Shown here piece after piece: positions 23,901 through 33,715 of a stretch of DNA of 64,000 nucleotides. The DNA is from Sodiomyces alkalinus F11 (lineage: Eukaryota; Ascomycota; Sordariomycetes; Glomerellales; Plectosphaerellaceae). Made by a program: the position numbers and the translations under genes. The stretch lies in assembly GCF_003711515.1 (NCBI RefSeq), contig NW_021167079.1, positions 1,601,471-1,665,470 on the forward strand, in the 5' to 3' direction. Below the pieces are notes generated by a model that was not told the DNA's origin, did no database searches, and was given only the letters and a program-made list of their open reading frames with translations. Each line of letters opens with the position of its first letter. Position 1 is the stretch's first letter.

Positions 23901-26230
23901 TTAGAACCCTATACTAGACTCTAGAGTTAAGACGGACGCGTCGGATAAAGTAGTATCCGGAATTTTAAGTTAGAAGCATAACTTATAATAGCAACTAATC
24001 GCCTATTATTTACGAAAACTTACCGACACGGAATAATAGTAGGCTATGGAATAATAGGAGTTATTAGCTATCGTGGAAAGCTTTGAGTACTAGAGATATT
24101 ACCTTAAAGGTATAGGGTAGGCGTTTATAGTCCTAATAGACCACGAAGCCCTAAAGGGCGTGCTACGGGCGCTAGCGCGGGACCTTCGCGGAAGGCTTAC
24201 TAGATAGGTATATCGGCTTATATCTTTCGATTTCGAAGTATAGTATCGCCCGGGAAAGATAAACCTAGCGGATAGTCTATTTAGGAGGCTAGACTATATA
24301 GGGGGGGAAATATTCTATAGTAATATCCTCTCTACTCTCTTTAGTAAGCTAAGTCTAATTAATAATATATAGATAAGCGTTCGCCGATAAATTATATAAA
24401 TCTACGCTACCTTAAAGAAGGCAGTTCTTTTTATATATACATAGGCCGCTAAGAGGTTATTTTAGGAGAAGGACCTTAGACCTAAGAGATAACGGGTCGC
24501 TCCGCTAAACGAAGATATCGTGTAGCTAAGCTCTAGAGTAGGGCGATAAGGGTAATAGCCACCTCTAAGCTTAAAGGATAGTACCTCGCGTGTTATCGTT
24601 ATAGCGATTACACGGGCTAAGAAAACCCGCGCTAATAATATAACGGCCCGGCGGGCCTCCGCCGATTATACGCCGGAGGAGGAGACTAAGGCTAAGGTTA
24701 TTATAATCCCGGATTAGTATATCCTACGCTCCGTGGTACGGGAGCTTATTAGGGACGAAATAGTAAATCGTCTTATATCTAGCGAAGAGTTTAAGTAGTT
24801 AGTTAGAGGGCTATAGATTACTAACGCTAACTATATATCTTTAACGGTAAATATTCGATAAAAGACCGGAAAAAAAGCGGGGTACTCTTTAGATAAAAAT
24901 AGTATACTATACTATAGGGGAAGACTAGTAATCCCTAAGGAGGCGATAATTAGGATAGAGATCCTACGCTAATATCACGATAACCCCTATACGGGATATA
25001 TAGGTGTAAATAAGATACTAAAGCTAGTATTAAGGAAGTTTTATTAGATTAACCTAGCGAACGACGTTTATAAATATATCGCCGTATACTCGGCTTATTA
25101 AGGCACTTAGGTATTAAGGTATAAACGACACGGATAACTATAGTCGCTACTACTACTATTATACCCGTTTTGAGAAATCGCTATAGATTTTATTATAGGT
25201 TTCCTACCCGTAAAAGGCAGGGACGGTTAAACTTATAATGCTATACTAGTAATTATCGACCGCTTAACGAAGTATACGCTTTTTATACCGACCTATAAGA
25301 CACTTATAGTACCCCGGTTAGCTACTATCCTTTATAGCAAGGTTAAGTGTTATTTTAGGAGCCTAAAGGGAATTATAAGCGATAGGGATAAGCTTATCAC
25401 GAGTCGGTTTTAGGAGGAGTTCTACCGTAAAAGGGCGATTACTTACTGACTATCTACTATATTTTACCTTTAAACGGACAGGCAGACCGAATAGATGCAC
25501 TAAACACTACTTAAGTTCTTAAGGACGATAGTTATAGAGGCCGCCAATTATTAGCCAATTTAGTTATAAGAGGCTAAGTTCGCGTATAATAATAGCCTAT
25601 ATAGTTCTATTAGAGTATCTTTATACGAGGCGCTTTACGGGTATTACCCGAGGATAATAGAGTACGTTAAACCCAGAAATAATACCACGGTATAAGGCGT
25701 CAAGGAACGCGTTAAACGGTTAACGGATATCCACCGACGGATCCGCGCCTATTAGGAGGCGGCAGTTAAGACTTAGGCTAAGCACTATAATAAAAGGTAT
25801 AAGCCTAGGAGTTTTAAAAAGTGAGAATTCGTGGGGCTTACTACTATTAATTTTCTATTTAAGGCCGGCTTGAAACTCGCGCCGCGGTATATCCGGGTAG
25901 AGATTTTAGAGCGGATTGGCGAGCTAGCATATAGGGTTCGCCTACTACTATAGTACTTAAGGATATATAACGTGTTTTCGGTATCGCTATTAGAACCGTA
26001 GAAAGATAGGCTTATAGTTAAGGGTTCGGCGAACGACCTATTACCTCTTATAGAAGAGTAGAATAAGTAGAAGGTTAGGGATATTATAGCCTATAAGGAG
26101 GAATAGAGATAGAAGTTCTATCTTATAAAGTAGGCGGGCTAGCTAGTAGAATATAATACCTAGGAGCCCGAAGACTATTTAGGGAACGCTTTAGCTATCG
26201 TGAAACGTTACTAGAAGTAAAAGAAATATA
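20990..26230 (+). pseudogene. gag-pol remnant of gypsy element G
   Basis: Gag lies in roughly 21,000-22,300. A protease-like segment (NLDTGI, about 22,430) is followed by the RT (about 23,060-23,640), with [30 protein letters not shown] and the catalytic-box remnant YLNDILIYS (about 23,470). A post-RT segment [17 protein letters not shown] and RNase H (DASDKVVSGIL) come next. The integrase has its zinc region HDNPYTGYIGVNKILKLV (near 24,980) and core (DFIIGFLPVKGRDG, about 25,175). A C-terminal chromodomain (about 26,060-26,215) has an EYNT-EPEDYLGNAL segment with the WEP-type signature. The RT residue pair D-D of LDDILI has become N-D by G-to-A change, a typical RIP lesion. Confidence 0.87.
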
Positions 26231-26389
26231 TATATAAGAAGTAGGATAACTACTAGCGCCGAACGGCCGGTATAAAAATTAAACTACAACTAGGAAAATT
26301 AATACTATCTTATATAGCGTAATAGTGTACGAGGTGAAAATAGGGGCTATATATATAGAAGAAACGCTAAAAGACGACTATAAAATAAA

Positions 26390-27450
26390 TTAATTCCTAG
26401 CCCTATAGTATAGCGCCCTATAGCCGCCGATACCCTACCTCTTAATTATTAAAGCCCTCGAAGGAGTTATTATCGCTATTAATAATAATACCCTCCTCTA
26501 AGAGATCGATACTCTTAGTAGAGTAAATAGTATTAGCTATCTCGACGTTATCCTTAGACTTATTAGCCTACGCAATTTACGGCGATTACTCGGCGGTACT
26601 AATATTACTAGAGCTATTAGCGTTACTAGCGCTACTAGCGGTGCTAGCGGTGGGCGAGGCGATAGGAGAGGCGATAGGGGAGGTAATACTAGCGACGGGG
26701 GAGGCGGCGCTAGCGGTAAAGGAGACGGCGCTAGCGGTAGGGGAGACGGCGCTAGCGGCGATAGACGGCGACTACTCGATAAGACCGTCCTTATTATCCG
26801 ATTAGATAAGAACCTAGGGCTTACGGGCGGCGGTGCGATAGCCGGTAAAGACGGCAGATATAAGGGGGCGGCGGGGTTTATTAATACGAGTAAGGGTATT
26901 AGCTGGACCCTATAGACAAGGGAAAGAAGTTATACCACGCTAGTTATAGCCGGCGGCTCAAGCCGTACGCTTATCGGGATACTCTTTAACGTCCGCGCTA
27001 CAGAGCTTATGGACGGCACGCCGTAGCGTGATAAAAGTAATAAGGCTACGGTCCTTAAGAGGCGCGACTATTCCTATAAGGGAATAGGCCTTATTAGCCT
27101 AAAGGTTATCGACCTGGAAGAGGTTAGCGTAAGCCGAGCGGACGGCGAATAATAGGTATAAACCCGTATTATTAGGTTAATAGTTAAAAGAGACCGAATC
27201 GATAATAGTTTATCGAGTATAAGGCGGTTAGTATTAGTGGCGGCGGGGGGATGACCGGCCTTATCTAGAGCTTTACGGAACCACTTACACGCGGTCTAAA
27301 GCCGTAGATAAAAATAACGCCGATTAATCGGCGTTAAATCCTCGTTAGCCTCCTTCTAAAGGACTATAGTGGTGATATTCTAAATGGTCTAGGTATTACC
27401 TAGGAGACCGTCCGGGATCTAAACATGTTAGGAGCCGAATATTTAGCGAG
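26390..27450 (-). pseudogene. Antisense reading-frame remnant in the 3' region of element G
   Basis: Between the chromodomain and the 3' LTR the minus strand carries one frame of about 345 codons in which every interruption I found is TAA or TAG, explicable as former CAA/CAG. From the N-terminal side it reads LTCLDPGRSP, a globular-looking part (LIGIVAPLKDRSLITFITLR), a Ser/Ala/Thr/Pro-rich middle (about 26,585-26,765) and an acidic end. I do not recognise the family. It could be an element-encoded accessory protein or a captured host sequence; a chance frame is less likely given its length. Confidence 0.55.
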
Positions 27451-28255
27451 GGTAGGAAGAAACTTATAGATATACACGCCTAGTACGAACGAAGATAAAC
27501 GACGTACCTATATACGTTAGAGTTAGAGTGGTTAATATAATCTATATAAATATCGGTAGCTAGGGAAGCTATATAACGACCGTAAGGTGGATCGTTAAAG
27601 TAGCTTCCTAGCCACCTATTATTAGTATTATATAGTATACGACGTAACTCTCGGGTAACGCTGAGTAAGAGAGATATATCGGCGAATATTCGACGTTAAA
27701 GGAGAATAAGACAAGGATATAGTTATAGTTATGAATATATAGTGAATTAAAACGTAATATAAAGAATAAAGATTATGTAAGAAAAAGGAAGAAGAGAAGA
27801 ATAACTACGGGGGAGCTATAAGAACTTTTATCTATAAGGCGAATAGTCGCCTTAATTACGAATCCAGCTAAAGAGGGAGTAAGTATAAAGAACGGTAAGA
27901 ATAAATTTAGTAATACTATATATACCACGATAATAAAGGAAGGTATAGCGATAAGCGCGATATTATAAAACACGGCGAGTAATCGCCGGCTATTATACGG
28001 GACGCTAAAAAGGGAATAGTATTTAGTAAGCGAGTCAGCTATATAATTACCGCTAACGGTTTACCGATTACCTAATAATACGTGGAAAGAAGTCGTAATA
28101 TTTTAGAAGGAGGTATAAAGCCTTACCGGGCCGACTAATTATAAGCGCTGACCGGATAGCGGAGTTTATATAAGGCTAGAGTTATACGTATATTCTGCCC
28201 AGTAAGGGGGGGATAGAACGGGCCTAAGAGACTAGCCCCGTTAAAGAGGGGGTAG

Positions 28256-28480
28256 TGTAAGGAACGGAGTAGCATTATGGATTCGCACTATATATAGTCG
28301 GAGATAGGCTCGGGCCGCCGAGCGTTCGGCGAAAACCTTAGAATCGCCACGTTAGCGTAAAGGGAAAAATCCCCTTTTTTCCCTTAAGTTAAAGTCTTAA
28401 GAAATATACGACTATTAAGCCTAATAGTATTATCCGCTACGGTGTACCTTTTCCCTAGTATTATAGCCTATTCCTTGATA
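28256..28480 (+). repeat. 3' LTR of gypsy element G (225 bp)
   Basis: Direct repeat of 20745-20969. More heavily mutated than the 5' copy (for example CACTATATATAG against CACTGTGTGCAG). Preceded by a purine tract and followed by the duplication taatc. Confidence 0.95.
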
Positions 28481-28485
28481 TAATC

Positions 28486-31400
28486 CCCTCGGACTATAAG
28501 GCGTGCCTTACACTTAAGGAGGGTGCCCTCCTTATTAAATTTATAGGTATATATCTATCTATAGGCGAGGACTTATTACTTATTAGCCTAATTACTACCT
28601 ACCTTCTACTAGTAGCCTATTTATCGGTGCCCTTTAAGGTATTCCCCCTCGGCCTATAACCACCGCTCCCATAACGGATAAAGGCGTATATCGCGGTAGT
28701 GGTTTAGTAGAGGCGGGAGATCCTCACGGGTTATATACGATAGCGATAGCGGCTAGGAGGTATAAGGGGAATCTATAGTATCGACGTCGTTATCGTTAAT
28801 AGCTTACTTCCTCGTACGTGTAGAGTTATAAGTCCTGCTAGCATTAAAAAACGTCTTCTAGGCGTTATCGTTCTAGACCTTCTCGGTCGTGTATAGACTT
28901 ATGATAGTTCTTGTGATAGATAGGCGTGCTGCCGACGGGCGTGTGGCCGATAGGCACCCCCTAAGGGTATCCGCGGCTATCCGTTAGTGGTTATCGTGTT
29001 CTTCTACCTTAATTTCCCTAACTACCGCTAATGCTATAAGGAATACGCGTGCGGGATCTTCCTGGGATATTAGAGGCGTGGGAAACGGTTTAAACCTTAT
29101 AGTAGTAAACCGTGAAGTGTCCGTAGTAATAGCGGTGCCCGTAGTAATAGCGGTATAGTCTATAGTAATAGTAGTAGCCTCTCTTATAGTAATAGCGATA
29201 GCCTCGCCTTTATCCGTAGTAATAGCAGTAGCGTTACCTTTACCCGTAGTAATAACGGTAGCGTTAGAGTCTTCCGACTTAAGATCTAATACGTTTACGG
29301 CTATACCCCTTAATAGCAGTCTATTCGCGGTCTTATTAGATTAGGTGATACGGATAGATTATAGGCGTTCCCCGATTTCCTCGGCGGAAGCCGTGGCTTA
29401 TAGCGTTTTAATCCTACCGTTAAATATCTTATCTTCGTTAAAGACTACGTCTCTCGTGGTAATAATATCCGTTAGGTGTAGTAGCTAAATACGGAAGCTA
29501 TTCGAGGATTAGTATCCGACGTGATAACCGATCTATACTTTCGGTTCTAGCCTTTATAGGCGGTTCCTTTTAGCTCAGGCATCGCGCGTTTTTATAAGGC
29601 TTTATAGCCGTATACTTATAGGTGCGTAAGGTTAGGTTAACGGCCGTGTAGGCCTTTATATAGCGTTCGCTAGTCGTTAATATATTATAGCGTTTTATTA
29701 TATAGATATATGGCAGTCTTAAAGATCTTAGACTAGATAGATATAGGCAGATTAGCTTTAATCCTTATAGCCCTCGCCCTTCTCTTAACGATACCTTTAA
29801 TCCATTCTATAACGCCGTTCTAATTCTATAAATATAGTGTCGACGGCTAGCCTTTTACCCCCTTAGCAGCGAGGAAAGTACTAACTTCTAAGTACGAAAA
29901 TATCTTAGAATCGGCCCGTAAAACGCGTGGCCTAATATCGAATTAGGTCTTAAGTAGGGTAAAAACGTCCTTTAGAGCATGCAGGATAGAGCCTTAGTCT
30001 CTCTTTTATAGGTAGTAATCCCACGTATAACATATATACACGTCTATAACGAATATAATAGACTTATATAGTCCGCCCGCTACCTACTCTGCCTTTTCCA
30101 GATCGTGAAAATTAATAGCTAGGGCCTCTCCGGGCTTTAACAGGTAAAAGGATAGTATCCGCCAGATCTACGTAGGCACTTACGATTACCTATACGCGTT
30201 ATAGTCTATTATACGAGGTCCTTTTATCTTTACCCCCTAAGTAGCGTCGATGATCTTTACGAGAGTATCGGTACCGTAATAGCCGAGGCGTTTATACCAC
30301 CGTTATACCGTCGTCTTCTACAGTTACCGCGGTTATTATAATCTTCTATACGGGTTATCGCGGGGGTGCCTTACTAAGACCGCGGACACGGTAGCGGCCG
30401 TGGCTTTCGCGCGCTTAATTATATACTAGCCGTGGATATCTAGTAGCTTATAAATAGGCTAGTTATCAGCGGAGCTAACGATAGTATTATTTACGGTATC
30501 CTAGCGGTAACCTTATAGGCGTAGCTAGTATTCCGAGACGATATTAGTGACGAATTCCTTATAGTATACGACGTTACGGAGGCGTAATAGCCTCTTTATG
30601 CCCGATAAGGATTATACACGTAGCGTAACGTCTCCGTATCCGAGGATAGGAGCCTTATAAGTACCCACCTAAAGCGTTAATAAATTAACCGTGGGTAATC
30701 TAACGGCTGTAAAACGGCCTCGATTATTAAGGATATAGATTAACGATCCTAAGTCTAGGATCGCGTAGTATAATAGCGCTCTGGCTTAGTTAATAGAAAG
30801 GGATATCCCTTATTCTTATTATAATCTTAATAGTATCGTTATACGACGACGCGCTACCCCCTAGGTTAGGGGGGCTCTTAGTCTCCCTATCGCGGTAACG
30901 GACAGGTTTTTATAAACTATAGTAGTAGGCGTAGTATTATAGAGTTAATCTTCCTAGACTTCCTCTATCTTATTAGCGGTGGTAGCTATTACTTCCCGCC
31001 TCTTCTATATCGCGGTGTCTACGCGGCTTTTAAAACTATAAATACGTATCTTCTTTTCCGCAACCTTTATAATATCTTTATAGCCATGCTAGGTATAAGG
31101 GCGTATATCCGGCCTCACGTACTAATAGGCGACGGTAGTATAGGTAGTCTTATATATCTCGTAAGGCCTCCTCGCTACGGGAGGGATAGCCTTTACGGAC
31201 GTGTTACTACGAGGGCGCTTCTTATTATTATCGTTATTAGTAGTATCCTTAGTATCGGGGAGGTTCCTAAGGGTATTAAAGGTGCCTCTCCTAACTCTAG
31301 GCTTTATAGCGGTGGATTATAGGCTCTTTATATTACTAAGAACCGCTCATAAAGCCTTTACGAAATCGTTAATCGTTAGTTCGTTTTCCGTAATCTTATT

Positions 31401-32492
31401 ATAGTTATTTACTAGGTAGTTATTACTCTATTCCTAGGTAATAGGTCTAACGGCTTTCAACGCGTCTTCTGCCTAATAATCCGCGCTTAATAGTTCTAAA
31501 ACGCCTATATATTTATAGTGTATTATCGCTATTTTCTAGCTTATTACCCAGGCGTCTATATCCTTAGGTATAACCTTTATTAGCGTAGTATATTATCGGT
31601 ATAGGATTAGGGCTTCCTTATAGAGGTCTATAGGTATCGGTCCTATATACGCGTGTAGGAGAGTAATCTAAGCCCGTGGGTTATTTACGGTATTATCCTA
31701 TAGCTAGGCGAGGAGGTTACATAATATAGTATAAACGGTCCCTTTAATATAAGAGTGTACTTTATTAAACTCCTTCTACTACGCGTCGTAGTCTGCCTTT
31801 TCCTCGTGGTGTACGCGGCGATCTTATAAGTAGCGCGTACGCCCTTTTTTAGAGAGGTCGTTAATAGACGTAAGCGTCTTAGTCAGTAGTTCTTTCGTTA
31901 CGGCTATAGCCTTCCGGCGGGCGGCCGTCTTCTTCTTACCTATAGCCGTGGCCGCTATAGTAGCGGCTATAGTAGCGGCCGTAGTAGCCGTGGCTTCTAT
32001 AGTATCCGTGGCCTTATCGCCCTCTAGCGTGATAGTAGAAGACGGAGTAGCCGTGATAGTGGTAGCCGTGGCCTCCTCCGCGTTAGGGTCCACGGCGAGG
32101 GCTTTGTATTTACGAATATTAGGGGGTATAGGTATAGGGAGGAGATAGGCGTTAGCCTCTTTATCGCTTAGCTTTAGATTAAGGTAATTATCCTAGTAGG
32201 AGGCCGATTTACCGCGTACGGCGCGCTCCTAAACCGCCTAATCCCTTTAGTTAATAAGGGTAATAGCGGCCGCCTTTTATTCAGCGTTAGATATATTAGA
32301 AGATATCTTTACTAGTTTATCGTTTATCGGTTAGTTAATTAATAGGTAGGTTAATTAATCTCTTAATTACTCTAATTAGGCTAATAGTAGTTATTTAAGA
32401 GTGCTTATATAGATATAATTACTTCTTTATAGTAGAATAGGGGTAGCCTTATTAATATCTATCGTTTAGGTATTATAAACCGGGCTTATAAC
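28486..32492 (-). pseudogene. copia Y gag and integrase remnant (upstream of the gypsy insertion)
   Basis: Minus-strand remnants run from gag (about 32,350 downward) into the integrase. A readable stretch of 89 codons at 32,093-31,824 is Thr/Ala-rich then basic (KKKTAARRKAIAVTKELLTK). The pre-integrase zinc segment reads RWYKRLGYYGTDTLVKI (about 30,255-30,310; WHKRLGHYG before RIP). The integrase core follows to about 29,400, and the start of the RT runs to 28,486, where element G interrupts. Confidence 0.82.
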
Positions 32493-32775
32493 TATCGTAC
32501 GTTAAAAGGCACTTAAATAATTAACTTAGTAGAGTAGAAATCTCGTGTATATATATTATATTAAGTTATATCTAGGAGAGTCTCTTATGCCCTTAATTTA
32601 GGTGGTAAAGACTCTGTTATGGGTACTATATCATTTAGATCCTATCCGGTCTTTTCCGGTATCCACCCTTATTATATCCTAATGCCCGAAGTCCCCGATA
32701 TCCGGAGCCCTTAGTTATAGAGTGGATCCCCCCTGGATCTCCTATGGACTATATCGTGGTCCTGCCTATGCGATA
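32493..32775 (-). repeat. 5' LTR of copia element Y (283 bp)
   Basis: Inverted partner of 17682-17964. The outer flank on the minus strand is gcctc (plus strand gaggc, 32776-32780), matching the duplication at the other LTR. This end of the element faces the tRNA-Arg gene. Confidence 0.92.
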
Positions 32776-33036
32776 GAGGCAATATATACGAATACCAGGA
32801 AAGCCGTATCCTTGATTCATCTCGTCAATTGAGGGGAATTGGTGCTCTACTATACACTTGAAATAAATATCAGCCGGATATAAGACAAATGGAAGTTAGT
32901 CTCAGGACGTCGACATGTCAACATCAATCAGGTGGGTTCTGTAAGGTGGCTCATGATCGCTGGTGGCAGTATCGGTAGACCCGCTGGTTATAGGCACTCT
33001 GATAGGCGTAGAAGGACTATCGGTAGAGAATGTCAT
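32776..33036. other. Unique DNA between copia Y and tRNA-Arg
   Basis: 261 bp of ordinary, non-RIP composition upstream of the tRNA gene. No gene is seen. The first 5 bp (gaggc) are the target-site duplication of element Y. Confidence 0.7.
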
Positions 33037-33108
33037 GTCGTGCTGGCGCAATGGTAGCGCGCCAGCCTCCTAAGCTGGAAGTTACGAGTTCGAGTCTCGT
33101 GTACGATG
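33037..33108 (+). tRNA. tRNA-Arg (anticodon CCT)
   Basis: The acceptor stem GTCGTGC pairs with GTACGAT including two G-U pairs. The D stem is GCGC/GCGC, the anticodon arm is CCAGC-CTCCTAA-GCTGG (anticodon CCT, reads AGG), and the T arm is ACGAG-TTCGAGT-CTCGT. The discriminator is G, as usual for tRNA-Arg. There is no intron. T-runs follow at about 33,118-33,135. Confidence 0.95.
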
Positions 33109-33116
33109 ACCTGTTT

Positions 33117-33136
33117 ATTTTTTGTTCTTTTTTTGC
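33117..33136 (+). terminator. Pol III terminator of tRNA-Arg
   Basis: Two T-rich runs (tttattttttt and cttttttt) begin within about 10 bases of the tRNA 3' end. Confidence 0.7.
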
Positions 33137-33715
33137 ATGTATATGCACGAGACGATCTGATAATGCTGCGATAATTGTCTTATTTTTTGGTCCTTCACAT
33201 TAGCTGCTTAGGTAAGAAATGATGGTGGCGGCGGTAAACAGCCGGCGTGTTATGGCGCTACTGGACCCACCCTAACAAGGCGCAGTCTTTGTACAACGTA
33301 CCTTATGTTCGTCATCCTCCTTGCTGCCCTATGGTATTACCGCTACCGCTGCCATCCTCAACTTCCTCCCTGCACCACGACTCTCCCCCCGCGTCCTTTG
33401 ACTCAGTTTGTATTTCATTCTCGCACCAATCCACCTTCGTTTTATTCTCTCCATTGTTGTTTATTTGATGTTGAGAAGACTGGGCTAATCTTGCCCTTAC
33501 TCCATTGTTGTCTTGTCTTGCATGACGAGGCTCGGTCACTCGTTGAAGACTGATATATAGCTATACGGACTACCGTTATCATGAGCTCTGATTTTATGAC
33601 CTGAGTGACGATTACATTATCCATTTCACGGCGGAGGACCTAGAACATTTCGCTCTTTCGGAAAATACTGTCGTCTCTGTACATTGCTTGCTTCGAAGCT
33701 CCAACCGAGGCTTCC
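33137..33715. promoter_or_regulatory. Upstream region of the ankyrin gene
   Basis: About 580 bp with no supported gene. A short open frame ending at 33,735 in another frame (readable from about 33,590) reads plausibly as protein (HFALSENTVVSVHCLLRSS) but has no recognised domain. It may be leader sequence or a lost N-terminal exon. Confidence 0.45.

Larger units (their letters stand above)
20745..28480 (+). mobile_element. Ty3/gypsy chromovirus-type LTR retrotransposon G, complete in structure, RIP-degraded
   Basis: A 7,736-bp element with 225-bp LTRs at both ends. The 5-bp duplication taatc flanks it at 20740-20744 and 28481-28485, inside the reverse transcriptase of copia Y. The purine tract aaagagggggtag ends at 28,255 directly before the 3' LTR. 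Internal order is gag, protease, RT, RNase H, integrase, chromodomain, then ~2 kb containing an antisense reading frame. No frame is intact, so it is non-autonomous now. Confidence 0.93.
13113..32775. mobile_element. Nested, RIP-degraded retrotransposon cluster (copia X, copia Y, gypsy G) with internal inversion
   Basis: The whole interval is AT-rich with TpA-rich, CpA-poor sequence and no intact frame. Protein ghosts are readable when TAA/TAG are taken as former Gln codons. Order on the plus strand: X 3' LTR (-), X pol (-), [inverted piece: Y 3' part (+), Y 3' LTR (+), 43-bp spacer, X 5' LTR (+), X gag/protease (+)], Y RT (-), G complete (+), Y integrase and gag (-), Y 5' LTR (-). The three LTR pairs match in length (203, 283 and 225 bp) and each has a matching 5-bp target duplication. 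Confidence 0.88.

Noticed and set aside
26585..26765. Trinucleotide-rich stretch as a minisatellite
   Set aside because: Units are irregular and fit the Ser/Ala/Thr-rich middle of the antisense frame better than a tandem DNA repeat.
31086..31404. Short plus-strand open frames in the AT-rich cluster
   Set aside because: They lie antisense to the copia Y gag remnant and show no domain.
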